Below are positions 45,331-54,700 of a stretch of DNA of 64,000 nucleotides, piece after piece. The stretch's first letter is position 1. The number at the start of each line of letters is the position of its first letter. Made by a program: the position numbers and the translations under genes. The notes beneath the pieces are model-generated. The model was not told where the DNA came from. It saw only the letters and a list, made by a program, of their open reading frames with translations, and did not search any database. Origin of the DNA: Sphingomonas sp. Leaf32 (GTDB taxonomy: Bacteria > Pseudomonadota > Alphaproteobacteria > Sphingomonadales > Sphingomonadaceae); assembly GCF_001421765.1 (NCBI RefSeq), contig NZ_LMLA01000003.1, positions 1 through 64,000 on the forward strand. The letters run 5' to 3'.

Positions 45331-46116
45331 ATGGCCAGCGCGCCACAGAATCAATCGCTTCCGCTGTTCTACAACCAGCTTGAACCGCTTTCGAGCCAGA
45401 CCCATGCCGACTGGAAGGTCCGCGCGAGCGAGACCGCACCGTTCCTGGTCGGCCAGCACGCCATCCCCGTGACCGTCGAGGAATTCCCGATGGTGCAGCG
45501 CCGGATGCCGATCGTCTTCTCGGTCGGGGACGATCCCGTGCCGCTGGCGCTGATGGGCCTGAACGAAGGCGTCAACACCTTCATGGACGATGAGGGCCGG
45601 CTGATCGACCCGGAAACCTATATCCCGGCCTATATCCGCCGCTATCCCTATCTGCTCGCCCGGCTGCGTCCCGATTCGGAGGACCTGTCGCTGTGCTTCG
45701 ACCCGACGTCGGACGTCGTCGGCCCGTTCGAAGATGGCGAGCGGCTGTTCGATGGCGACCAGCCGAGCGAGGTGACCAAGCAGATCCTCGCCTTCAACGA
45801 GCAGTTCGAGCAGGCCGGGCAGCGCACCGGCATGTTCATGAAGGAGATCAAGGACCTGGGCCTGTTGATGGACGGCGAAGTCGCGATCCAGCAGGAAGGC
45901 AACGACCAGCCCTTCATCTATCGCGGGTTCCAGATGGTGTCCGAGGAAAAGCTGAACGAACTGCGTGGCGATCAACTGCGCAAGATGCAGCAGTCGGGAA
46001 TGCTCCCGCTGATCTTCGCGCACCTGTTCTCGCTGTCGCTGATGCGTGACGTGTTCGCGCGCCAGATGCGCCAGGGCAAGGTGCAGCCGCAGCCGGTCGC
46101 GGTGCCGACCTTCTGA
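45331..46116 (+). CDS. SapC-family protein
   Basis: A 261-residue protein of the SapC family (PF07277, recalled): SLPLFYNQLEPLSSQTHADW at the start, then HAIPVTVEEFPMVQRRMPIVFS, a long region with PETYIPAYIRRYPYLLARL, and FQMVSEEKLNEL. No signal peptide and no membrane segment. The name comes from an S-layer export gene in Campylobacter, but most members have no shown function. In many alphaproteobacteria they neighbour TonB receptors, cupin-like and halogenase-like genes; here those lie 5-10 kb to the right. Start ATG 45331 has GGAG about eight bases upstream. TGATG overlap with cytochrome b561. Confidence 0.88.
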   Translation: MASAPQNQSLPLFYNQLEPLSSQTHADWKVRASETAPFLVGQHAIPVTVEEFPMVQRRMPIVFSVGDDPVPLALMGLNEGVNTFMDDEGRLIDPETYIPAYIRRYPYLLARLRPDSEDLSLCFDPTSDVVGPFEDGERLFDGDQPSEVTKQILAFNEQFEQAGQRTGMFMKEIKDLGLLMDGEVAIQQEGNDQPFIYRGFQMVSEEKLNELRGDQLRKMQQSGMLPLIFAHLFSLSLMRDVFARQMRQGKVQPQPVAVPTF

Positions 46117-46646
46117 TGGTGACCCGGCCGATCCACGCCCGGCGCTATTCGCGCGGCGCGATCCTGTTCCATTGGGTGATCGCCGTGCTGGTGCTGGTCA
46201 ATCTGTGGATCGGCCTGATCGGCGGGTCGATGTCGGCGCACAAGGCGATCGGCATCACCGTGCTGGCCCTGACGCTCGGCCGGATCGGCTGGCGGCTGGG
46301 CCATGCCCCGCCGCCGCTTCCGCCCGAAATGCCGGGTTGGGAGCGGATGGCGGCCAAGGCGTCGCACCTGCTGTTCTACGTCCTGCTGCTCGTCGTTCCG
46401 CTCAGCGGATGGGCGATGGCGTCGGGTGCCAAGCGGTATCCGCTCGACTGGTTCGGGCTGTTCCCGATCCCCTATCTGCCGATTTCGCCCTCGGCGGCGC
46501 ATCTGGGGCATGAACTGCACGAGGTCGTCGGATTCGCAATGGCCGGGCTGGTCGCGCTGCATGTCGCCGCCGCGCTGCGGCATCATTTCCTGCTGCGCGA
46601 CGGGGTGTTGTTGCGGATGCTCCCGGGTGGTCGCGGGGTCCGCTGA
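46116..46646 (+). CDS. Cytochrome b561-type membrane protein
   Basis: A 176-residue, four-helix cytochrome b561 (CybB type). Histidines for two hemes appear in RYSRGAILFHWVIAVLVLVNLW, SMSAHKAIGITVLALTLGRIGW, and the C-terminal LGHELHEVVGFAMAGLVALHVAAALRHHFLLRDG. It passes electrons in the inner membrane, often as a quinol-to-superoxide or periplasmic route. Start overlaps the sapC stop by one base. Confidence 0.93.
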   Translation: MVTRPIHARRYSRGAILFHWVIAVLVLVNLWIGLIGGSMSAHKAIGITVLALTLGRIGWRLGHAPPPLPPEMPGWERMAAKASHLLFYVLLLVVPLSGWAMASGAKRYPLDWFGLFPIPYLPISPSAAHLGHELHEVVGFAMAGLVALHVAAALRHHFLLRDGVLLRMLPGGRGVR

Positions 46647-46791
46647 CGCGCCGTTGCGATAAAGTCACGGTCAACCGTAAAATGGGTCTTGAACCCGTCC
46701 GACCTGCTCCCTAGATTGTTCTTACACGGTTCGATGTCCCCCCTTTCGTTGGACCGTGCGGCGCGTTTCACGCGCCTCCTCCCTGAACCTT

Positions 46792-46826
46792 GGCCACTCC
46801 GTGCACCGCACGGGGTGGCTTTTTTC
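46792..46826 (+). terminator. Rho-independent terminator
   Basis: A 12-pair stem GCCACTCCGTGC with GCACGGGGTGGC (one wobble), loop of three, followed by TTTTTT. It is about 145 bases downstream of the cytochrome b561 gene on the plus strand and just before the end of the convergent amidohydrolase gene. Confidence 0.85.
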
Positions 46827-46832
46827 TGGGGG

Positions 46833-47699
46833 CTATTCCGCTGCGATGCGGTGGGTGGTGGCCAGCGCGGCGGCGGCCAGCGCATCGATCGCCGCGCGGA
46901 CCCAGCCAGCGGTCGTGGCGAGGCCGCTGCCCGGCCGATCGAGCTGGTCGTCCAGATACAGGCTGCGATCGATTTCCAGTTGCAGCGCATGGATGCCGGC
47001 GCGCGGGCGGGCATGGCTGGCGAGGATATGTCCGCCGGCATAGGGATGGTTGACCGCCAGCCGCAGCCCGGCCGCCCGCACGACCGCGGCGGCCGTATCG
47101 GTGAAGAGCGTCGCACCGCTATGCCCATGGCGGTTCCCCAGCACGACCTGCGCTGCTGAAACACCGGGCAGGGGCGGCATCGAATGCAGGTCGAGCAGCA
47201 GCGCGATGCCGAACCGGGCATGGGCCGCGCCCAGCGCGGCGGCAAGCGCGGCGTGATAGGGCGCATGATCCTCCGCGATCCGCGCCACGACCTCCGCATC
47301 GCTCAGCTTGCGCCGCCACATATTTTCCGCACCGCCCGCCCGGCGGGGGATCAGCCCGATGCCGCTGCGCACCTTGTCCGACGCCTGCGCGGCGAACGCG
47401 CGCGGATCGGCTCCGGCATCGACCTGGGGATCGCGGTCGCGCACCGGCGATCGGTTGAGGTCGATCCAGCCGCGCGCCCGGCGGGCGACGAACATCGTCT
47501 CCTCGCCCGCGGCCAGCCGTGCGACCGCGTCGACATGGCGGTCCTCCAGCGTCGTCAGCCGGGCGATGGGCACGGTCAGCAACGTCTGCATCGCTTCGGG
47601 ATATTCGCGCCCGGCATGGGGCACCGACACCACCACCGGCGACAACGGTTCGTCCGGTCCGTACCGGTCGAACGAGGGCGGGGCGGGGGTTGCTTCCAT
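46833..47699 (-). CDS. N-formylglutamate amidohydrolase
   Basis: A 288-residue zinc amidohydrolase of the HutG/FGase family (carboxypeptidase-like fold): VVVSVPHAGREYPEAM at the N-terminus with a zinc-ligand histidine, LEDRHVDAVARL, IDLNRSPVRDRDP, LLLDLHSMPPLPG and the HALQLEIDRSLYLDD glutamate. It would release formate from N-formylglutamate, or act on another N-acyl amino acid; no hut genes are near. ATG 47699 is used. It is divergent from cpdR, a neighbour pair I recall from other alphaproteobacteria. Confidence 0.92.
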   Translation of the reverse strand: MEATPAPPSFDRYGPDEPLSPVVVSVPHAGREYPEAMQTLLTVPIARLTTLEDRHVDAVARLAAGEETMFVARRARGWIDLNRSPVRDRDPQVDAGADPRAFAAQASDKVRSGIGLIPRRAGGAENMWRRKLSDAEVVARIAEDHAPYHAALAAALGAAHARFGIALLLDLHSMPPLPGVSAAQVVLGNRHGHSGATLFTDTAAAVVRAAGLRLAVNHPYAGGHILASHARPRAGIHALQLEIDRSLYLDDQLDRPGSGLATTAGWVRAAIDALAAAALATTHRIAAE

Positions 47700-47800
47700 C
47701 GGTCGCAAAGGATCACGCCCCGTCGCGCTTGTCGAGCGTCCGGCTGGAAAATGTTAACCGTCACCGGCATAGAAAAGGGGCCTGCATCGAAGGGAGTCGG

Positions 47801-48178
47801 ATGTTCAGAATCTTGCTGGCCGAGGACGATCAGGTGATGCGCGAATATCTCACGCGCGCGCTGGAACGTGCCGGCTATTTCGTCAGCGCGGTGGACCGGG
47901 GCACGGCGGCGATCCCGTTGCTGCAGACCGAATCGTTCGACCTGTTGCTGACCGACATCGTGATGCCCGAGATGGACGGGATCGAACTGGCGCAGCGCGC
48001 CGGGGAAATGGTGCCCGACCTGCGCGTGATGTTCATCACCGGCTTTGCCGCGGTCACGCTGAAGGCCGGGCGGCAGGTGCCGCACGCCCGTATCCTGTCC
48101 AAGCCGTTCCACCTGCGCGAGCTGGTGGCGGAGGTGGATCGGTTGTTCGAGGGAGAAAGAATCCCGACCAGCAATTAG
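47801..48178 (+). CDS. cpdR: CpdR-type single-domain response regulator
   Basis: A 125-residue receiver domain with no output domain. Acidic pocket AEDD at 7-10, phosphoacceptor D52 in LLLTDIVMPEMDG, and the conserved lysine in ILSKPFHLREL. In Caulobacter, unphosphorylated CpdR primes ClpXP for degradation of cell-cycle proteins; assignment rests on similarity and on the adjacent amidohydrolase gene. ATG 47801 has AAGGGAG about seven bases upstream. A tRNA-Val gene follows. Confidence 0.9.
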   Translation: MFRILLAEDDQVMREYLTRALERAGYFVSAVDRGTAAIPLLQTESFDLLLTDIVMPEMDGIELAQRAGEMVPDLRVMFITGFAAVTLKAGRQVPHARILSKPFHLRELVAEVDRLFEGERIPTSN

Positions 48179-48251
48179 GGGCTTGTCAGGCGGAATCGGC
48201 GCGGCTAACAGCGCGTCTCCGGTTTCGCTCCCCTCTCCGGAAGGAAGCGCC

Positions 48252-48326
48252 GGGCGCGTAGCTCAGTGGTAGAGCACTGTGTTGACATCGCAGGGGTCGC
48301 AAGTTCAATCCTTGCCGCGCCCACCA
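48252..48326 (+). tRNA. tRNA-Val (anticodon GAC)
   Basis: A complete cloverleaf: acceptor GGGCGCG pairs with CGCGCCC, D arm GCTC-AGTGGTA-GAGC, anticodon stem CTGTG/CGCAG with loop TTGACAT giving anticodon GAC, T arm GCAAG-TTCAATC-CTTGC, discriminator A and an encoded CCA (48324-48326). No integrase or attachment duplicate is seen at its 3' end. Confidence 0.97.
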
Positions 48327-48331
48327 CTTAG

Positions 48332-48367
48332 AAAACCCCGTCAGTCCGTTGGATTGGCGGGGTTTTT
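48332..48367 (+). terminator. Terminator after tRNA-Val
   Basis: A 16-pair stem AAAACCCCGTCAGTCC with GGATTGGCGGGGTTTT (two wobbles), three-base loop, ending in a T run, five bases after the tRNA CCA end. Confidence 0.92.
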
Positions 48368-48448
48368 GCTGTCCGGGCTCAGTTTCGACCATTGCGTGAA
48401 CCGGTGGCTGCGATAGCTTCGCGTCATCGGATCGAATGGGGGACGGAT

Positions 48449-50035
48449 ATGCGCGGCAGAACTTTTATCGGCGTTGCTGCATTAGCGTCGATCGCGGTGC
48501 CGGTTGCCGCGCAGACGCAGGTCGAACCGGTCGAGGAAGTGTCGGTCGATCAACTCCAGCAGCGGATGCAATCGGGCGCGACCAGCAGCGTGGCGCTCAC
48601 CCAAGCCTATCTGGCCCGGATCGCGGCGATCGATCGACAGGGGCCGACCTTGCGCAGCGTGATCGCGACCAATCCCGATGCGCTGGCACAGGCCAAGGCG
48701 CTGGACGACGAGCGTCGCGCGGGGCGGGTGCGGGGGCCGCTGCACGGCGTGCCGGTGCTCATCAAGGACAATATCGAAACCGCCGACCCCATCGCGACCA
48801 CCGCCGGCAGTTTGGCGCTGAAGGACAATATCACCCGCCGCGATGCGCCGGTCGTCGCCTATCTGCGCCGTGCCGGGGCGGTGATCCTGGGCAAGACCAA
48901 TTTGTCGGAATGGGCCAATATCCGCTCCACCCGGTCGATGAGCGGGTGGAGCGCGGTCGGCGGGCTGGTGCGCAACCCGTATGCGCTCGACCGGACCGCC
49001 TGCGGATCGTCGTCAGGATCGGGCGCGGCGATCGCGGCCAGCCTGGCAGTGGTGGCGGTCGGGACCGAGACCGACGGATCGGTGGTGTGTCCGTCGTCGA
49101 TCAACGGGCTGGTGGGGTTCAAGCCGACACTGGGTCTGGTCAGTCGCAGCCGGATCGTGCCGATCAGCCATAGCCAGGACACGCCCGGGCCGATGGGGCG
49201 ATCGGTCCGCGACGTCGCGCTGCTGCTGTCGGCGATGGCCGGACCCGATCCGACCGATGCCGCCACAGCGCGGGCGGTGGTGCGGGACTATGCGGCTGGT
49301 CTGTCGGCACGGGCGCTGGCGGGCAAGCGCGTGGGGGTTATCCGTCCGGCGGGAATGCCGGCGGCGCTGGCCGAACGGTTCGACGCCGCGCTGAAGGTCC
49401 TGCGGGCGGCCGGCGCGACGCTGGTCGAGGTGACGCCGCCCAAGCTCGACGGGCTGGGCGAGGCGGAATTGCTGGTGCTCAAGACCGAACTGAAGGCCGA
49501 TCTCGACGCCTATCTCGCCACCACGCCCGCCGAGGTGAAGGCGCGGACGCTGGAACAGGTCATTGCCTTCAACCGTGCGAATGCCGCTGCCGAGATGCCA
49601 TTCTTCGGGCAGGAATTGTTCGAGGCGGCGGTGCAGACCAGGGGGCTGGCCGATCCGGCCTATCGCGCCGCGCGCGCGACCTCGCTGCGACTGGCGGGGC
49701 GCGAGGGGATCGATGCGATGCTGAAGACGGCGCGTGCCGACCTGCTGGTCGAGCCGACCTATGCCGCCGCGTGGCTGAGCGATCCGGTCTATGGCGACCA
49801 ATATGGCGGACCGTCGGCGTCGGAACTGCCGGCGGTGGCCGGCTATCCGCATCTGACCGTGCCGATGGGGCTGATGCAGGGGTTGCCGGTTGGGCTGTCG
49901 TTCATCGGCACCGCCGGCACCGATGCGGCGATCTTGTCGGCCGGCTATGCCTATGAGCAGCGGGCGACGGCGCGGGTTGCGCCGCGCTATCTGCCGCAGG
50001 CGGTCGCGCCGGGGCTGGAGGGCGCCCGGCGCTGA
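48449..50035 (+). CDS. Secreted amidase, amidase-signature family
   Basis: A 528-residue amidase with a signal peptide (MRGRTFIGVAALASIAVPVAA then QTQ). The Ser-cisSer-Lys triad is visible: lysine in PVLIKDNIETADP, and serines in ACGSSSGSGAAIAASLAVVAVGTETDGS. It hydrolyses amides or amidated peptides in the periplasm or on the surface; the substrate is not evident. ATG 48449 has a GGGGGA upstream; an earlier ATG lacks a signal. It stands alone between the tRNA and a family B repeat. Confidence 0.93.
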   Translation: MRGRTFIGVAALASIAVPVAAQTQVEPVEEVSVDQLQQRMQSGATSSVALTQAYLARIAAIDRQGPTLRSVIATNPDALAQAKALDDERRAGRVRGPLHGVPVLIKDNIETADPIATTAGSLALKDNITRRDAPVVAYLRRAGAVILGKTNLSEWANIRSTRSMSGWSAVGGLVRNPYALDRTACGSSSGSGAAIAASLAVVAVGTETDGSVVCPSSINGLVGFKPTLGLVSRSRIVPISHSQDTPGPMGRSVRDVALLLSAMAGPDPTDAATARAVVRDYAAGLSARALAGKRVGVIRPAGMPAALAERFDAALKVLRAAGATLVEVTPPKLDGLGEAELLVLKTELKADLDAYLATTPAEVKARTLEQVIAFNRANAAAEMPFFGQELFEAAVQTRGLADPAYRAARATSLRLAGREGIDAMLKTARADLLVEPTYAAAWLSDPVYGDQYGGPSASELPAVAGYPHLTVPMGLMQGLPVGLSFIGTAGTDAAILSAGYAYEQRATARVAPRYLPQAVAPGLEGARR

Positions 50036-50058
50036 CCACGCTTCGGGATTATGCTCAT

Positions 50059-50154
50059 CGTCACTCCCGCGCAGGCGGGAGTCCATATGCGCTAGCGTCG
50101 TGCTTCTCGCCAGGACGTTGGCGTCTATGGATTCCCGCCTACGCGGGAATGGCG
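50059..50154. repeat. Family B palindrome, copy 2
   Basis: Outer arms cgtcactcccgcgcaggcgg and cgcctacgcgggaatggcg, with an inner atatgcgct also present in copy 3. It lies between the amidase and the convergent mannanase gene. Confidence 0.88.
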
Positions 50155-50173
50155 AAGGTAGTTGATGTCTCTA

Positions 50174-51514
50174 CTATCGCGGCAACCGGGCAATGGCGGC
50201 CGCTTGATCCGCTACCAGACGGATCGTCGTGTCGCCGGTGAAAATGCCGTACCAGCCCTGCGGTTCGTGGGGCGGGTCGCCCATGTACTGCCGGTCGCCT
50301 TCGGCGAAACGATAGTCTGGATGCTGCGCGCGCGCCTCGCCATTCCATGCCCAGAAATTGGTGCCGACGATCGGCCCGCCTTCGGTCATGCTTTTCAGCG
50401 CAGCGGTATAGATGCGGCCGTAGAAGCGATCCTTGTAGGTCGTCGCCACGGCGGGATCGTTGCTGCCGCCGTCGCGCGGATAGCCGAACTCCTCGATCAC
50501 CATCGGCTTGCCCAGCTGCTTCGCCAGCGCGACGTGGTCGGCGATATATTTGTCCGTCAACATTTCCCCCCTTGCGGCGGTGTTGGCGAGGTCGGTCTGT
50601 TTTACCCAGTCCCAGTTGTTCGGCCAGATGTGTACGGTCAGATAGTCGATTTCGGGAATGGCATGTTCGGCCAGCACGATGTCGGCACGCTCGAGGCCAC
50701 CCTTCAGCCCCTCGCTGCCGGTTGAGACGAGGTGGTTGGGATCGATCGACTTGATGAGCTGCGCGCTGGCACGGACCCAGGCGTAGAATTGCGGCAGGTT
50801 GGCGTGCGCAACGTCGCCCGACGGGCGCGGTTCGTTCGACAGCTGCCACGCCATGATCGCGGGATCGTCGGCATAGCGGATGCCGGTCACGCTGTTGGTG
50901 CGGCCGACGACCGCGCTAATCCAGTCGCGATACAGCTCCATCGCCCGCTGGTTGCCATAGAATTGCGCGTTGTAGTTGGCGAATTCCGGCCATGGATGCG
51001 CCGGATCGTTCATGTTGAGATACTGGCCGCCGTTGACGTAGGACAGGTACGTCATCATGCCACCCGACCATTCCCAGAAATTGGTCAGGTAGAGCACCGC
51101 CCGCATCCCCCGCTTGGCCATTTCGGCCAGCGCATAGTCGAGCCCGGCGAGCAGCGTCTGGTTGTAATCCTTGCCCGGGCCGCGAAAGCCCGGCTTGATC
51201 GAATTCTTGAGCGGTCCTTCCTCGGCCGAGGCCAGCACGCGCAGATTGGTGACGCCCATCGCCGCCAGCGCGTCCAGTTCGCGCCCCAGTCGCGCCCGGT
51301 CGCCATAAGGCGCGTCGGCGCCCAGATAGGCGGCATACCAGATGTTCGCGCCGGCAAAGCGGTACGGTTCGTTGCCGACCATCAGGCGCGCGCCTTCGCG
51401 TCGGACGAACGCGCGGTTCGTGGCGGCCGGCGCGGTCGCGACCGGCGGCGTCAGGGTGCATCCCGCCAGCAGGGCGGACGTGCCGAGGAATGTGCGTCGA
51501 GCGATGGTGGTCAT
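50174..51514 (-). CDS. GH5 beta-mannanase lipoprotein
   Basis: A 446-residue glycoside hydrolase of family GH5 (mannanase-like, subfamily 7 in layout). The N-terminus combines a twin-arginine motif (IARRTFLG) with a lipobox ending at C19 (LLAGC), so a Tat-exported lipoprotein is likely. Catalytic acid/base is E228 in WQLSNEPRP; the nucleophile is E342 in MVIEEFGYP. Other family residues are FAGANIWY near 54-60 and VHIWPNNW near 294-301. It would cut beta-1,4-mannan backbones. It is 203 bases downstream of the TonB receptor's 3' end on the same strand; an intervening terminator suggests its own promoter in the AT-rich gap. Confidence 0.9.
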   Translation of the reverse strand: MTTIARRTFLGTSALLAGCTLTPPVATAPAATNRAFVRREGARLMVGNEPYRFAGANIWYAAYLGADAPYGDRARLGRELDALAAMGVTNLRVLASAEEGPLKNSIKPGFRGPGKDYNQTLLAGLDYALAEMAKRGMRAVLYLTNFWEWSGGMMTYLSYVNGGQYLNMNDPAHPWPEFANYNAQFYGNQRAMELYRDWISAVVGRTNSVTGIRYADDPAIMAWQLSNEPRPSGDVAHANLPQFYAWVRASAQLIKSIDPNHLVSTGSEGLKGGLERADIVLAEHAIPEIDYLTVHIWPNNWDWVKQTDLANTAARGEMLTDKYIADHVALAKQLGKPMVIEEFGYPRDGGSNDPAVATTYKDRFYGRIYTAALKSMTEGGPIVGTNFWAWNGEARAQHPDYRFAEGDRQYMGDPPHEPQGWYGIFTGDTTIRLVADQAAAIARLPR

Positions 51515-51656
51515 CAGGTCCCCTTCCTGCGCGCTGGTCCGATGCCGGCGCGTCCTTGTTCCAGTCGATGGTGGTAGCTTGGGCGGGGAGTGTCATCGCT
51601 GTCAACGACAATATTGATATTTGTTTTCCCAATTGCCGGATGCGTTCGATGCACAA

Positions 51657-51690
51657 GAAAAAGGGGCCGCAACCAGTTGGTTGCGACCCC
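51657..51690 (-). terminator. Terminator of the TonB receptor gene
   Basis: On the minus strand GGGGTCGCAACC pairs with GGTTGCGGCCCC (one mismatch) around a four-base loop and is followed by a T run (AAAAA at about 51658-51662 on the plus strand). It lies 28 bases after the receptor stop. The remaining gap to 51514 contains an AT-rich stretch (51609-51635) that may carry the mannanase promoter. Confidence 0.85.
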
Positions 51691-51717
51691 ATGAGAAGGT
51701 GATGTCCGGTTCGGAGA

Positions 51718-54700
51718 TCAGAGCGTAAGGCGCGCCGTCAGCTGGAACTGGCGATCGCTCTTGAAGTAGGAGCGCGGCGCTTCCTGGCCGTCGCGGTTCA
51801 ACACGAACGTCGTCCGCGTCGTCGCGTCGAGAAGGTTCTGGACCTGTACGCCGATCTTGAACTGCTTGTTGACCGTGTAGAACAGCGATGCGTCCATCTG
51901 CCCGGTTGCCAGTGCATAGACCGGCAGGAACGGGAAGCAGCAGTCGCGGTTGGTCAGCAGATACTTCGAACGCCAGCTATACGCCACGCGGGCATAGACG
52001 CCGGCGAGGTCGTAGAAGGCCGAGACGTTGAAGTTGTACTTCGACAGCTGCGACAGCGGCAGGTTGTCGTACAGCCCCGCCACGTCGAGCGGCGGACGGT
52101 TGCCGTCCTCGGGCCGGTTGTCCGGCACCGCGTTCGGGATCTTGCCCGCATCGATGTAGGTGAAGGTGGCCTGCGTCCCGAGGCCGCGCAGTGCGCCCGG
52201 CAGGAAGTCGTAGGTCTGCTGGTATGACAGTTCCGCACCCTTGATGTCGGCCTTGCCCGGCACGTTGACCGGACCGTTGATCGTCGCGGCAAAGGTCTGG
52301 CCGTTGTTGGTGAAGCTGCGGCTATACCCGAAATTGTCGAGGATGATGTTGGACAACTGCTTGTAGAACAGCGCTGCGGTCAGCGAGCCGACCTTGGCGA
52401 AATACCATTCGGCGGTCACGTCGACCTGCTTGGCATCGATCGGCTTGAGGAAAGGGTTCCGCGAATTGGCGCTGAAGCCGTAGATCCCGGTCGTGTTCGC
52501 CGACGACGGGGTCAGCCCGACGAAGTTGCGCAGGTCGGTGAAGCCCGGACGCGAGATCGCCTTCGATGCCGCGAGGCGGAACAGCAGCTGCGAATTCGGC
52601 TGGAACTTGATGTTCAGGCTGGGCAGCCATTTGTCGAACGACTGTGTCGCCACGCCGGTCGCGTTGCCGCTGTTCGAGAAGGCGACGATCGCCGCCTGCT
52701 GGGCCGCAGACACCGTACAGATCGGGCGAACCGTATTGTTGGTGTTCGGGCTGGCGCAGAATGCCGCGACGGTCGGGAAACCGCCCAGCGTGTTGGCGAT
52801 GTTCGGGAAAGTGGTGCCGCCGAACGACTGGTCTTCCGTATGGACGAAGCGCACGCCGATGTTACCCGACATATTGCCTTCGCCACCGCCAAGGCCGTCG
52901 ACGCCGAAGTCCAGACGGGCATAGCCCGAATAGGTCTTTTCGGTGATGCGATAGACCTCGCTCGGACGGAAGAAGCCGTCGACCAGGTCGGTGCCGCGGT
53001 CTTCGAGCGGGGTATAGCCGCCGCCGCCCTGGCGGGTGGCGGTGCGCAGCAGCGCGGTCAGCGCGTCGTGGTTGGTCAGGATGCCGTCCTGAATGCCCCA
53101 GACCACCGGCGGCTGGACCGCTTCGCCACGATAGAAGTCGGCGAAGTTCACCGGCGTCATGCTGTCGCGATAGCGGTCGACCGTGGCAAGGCCCGAGGTC
53201 CAGGTGTCCGACACCGCGCCCCAGTTGTTGTAGTCGTTGGCCTTCACCGTCTGGTCACGGGTGGTGTAGCGGCCACCGACGCGCACCTTGCGCAGGAACG
53301 AATCGTCCGACACGTCATATTGCGCATCGGCGCGGAACGCCCATTCGTCGCCGTCGCTGTGCGTGCGGTTGTTCATCGCGTCGCGGATGAAGGTGTTGGT
53401 CTGGCTGGCGAAATACGGGCCGACCGCCTGGTTGCCCGGCGGGACCAGCGTGATCTGCGGCACGTTGCCGCGCCCGTCGATCCGCACGCCGCTGAACGTC
53501 GACAGTTCGACCACGTCGTCCGAATCGCGCGCCTTCGAATAGACATACTGCCCGTCGAAGTTCAGGTGCAGGCGGTCGGTCGGGTCCCACTTGACGTTCA
53601 GCGACTGGTCCTGCGTGAACCCGTCGGTCTGGAAATAGCGGTTGCCGAGCGTCGTGTACTGCCCGCCGAACTGCTTGATGAGCGTCCCGCTGGTGAACAG
53701 GCCGTCGTCGCTATAGGTCGGCTGGCTGAAATTCTGCCCGGCGACCGGCGCGAACGAGTTGTAGCCCTGCGGGAAGATCTGGTTCGCATCGCCATAATAG
53801 ACGTTGGGTTCGACGGTGCGGTCGAGCCAGCTCTGCGACGATTCGGCACGCAGGAACTGCGCGGTGACCAACAGGCTGCGCGAGGCGTTCTCATACTGCG
53901 CGGCGCCCGAATAGCCGACGCGCTTGCGGTCGAACTCCTGCATACGCATACCGGCGCCCAGCGGCACATACACGAAGTCGCGGCCCGATGGCACCGGATA
54001 GCGGTCCCACAGCGTCGACTGGTACGGCGTGCCCGGGTTCAGAACGCGGCCTTCGCCATTGTCCTGCACGCCGTTGCTGTTCTTGTCGTCATTGTAGCGC
54101 GGCAGGAACGACGAGTAGAACACCGAGTCCGACCGGCTGCGCTGGCGGTTGTAGCTGCCGCTGGCCATGATGCCGAAACGGCCGCCGTTGTTCAGGTCCC
54201 ACTGCTTCGAGAACAGGCCGACCACTGCCGGCTCGCTGCGGCCGTTATAGTCGCCATAGTTCACGCTGGCCGACAGATAGACCAGCGTTTCCTTGGTATC
54301 GAACGGCTTGCGGGTGTTGATGTTGACCGAACCCGAGATGCCGCCTTCGATCATGTCGGCGGTCAGGTTCTTGTACACCTCGACCGAGCCGACCAGTTCG
54401 GTCGGCACGTCGTTGAAGCCGATCTCGCGACCGCCGCTGACGCCGAAGCTGTCGCGTCCGTTGAACTCGCCGCGGACATACGACAGGCCGCGGATGGTGA
54501 CGCCCGATCCTTCGACCGAGAAGTGCGCGGTGTCGGTCGCGGCGGCGAAGCGGGTGATCGCTACGCCGGGGACGCGCTGCAGCGCTTCGTTGACCGAACG
54601 GTCGGGAAGGGCGCCGATATCCTCGGCGGTGATGGCGTCGACAACGGTGTCAGCATTGCGCTTGATCGACTGCGCATTCGCCAGCGATTGACGCAGACCG

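Noticed and set aside
43735..46023. Very long open frame (about 760 codons) on the minus strand opposite the FAD oxidoreductase and sapC genes
   Set aside because: It mirrors the codon pattern of well-identified plus-strand genes, has Arg/His/Gln-rich composition without any motif, and is a GC-rich shadow frame. The same holds for long antisense frames at 181-1659, 5095-6813, 9505-11307, 12637-14505, 52840-54903 and 55083-56951.
48252..48326. tRNA-Val as an integration site
   Set aside because: No integrase gene, no duplicated 3' end and no change in gene content beside it; the next genes look like ordinary chromosome.
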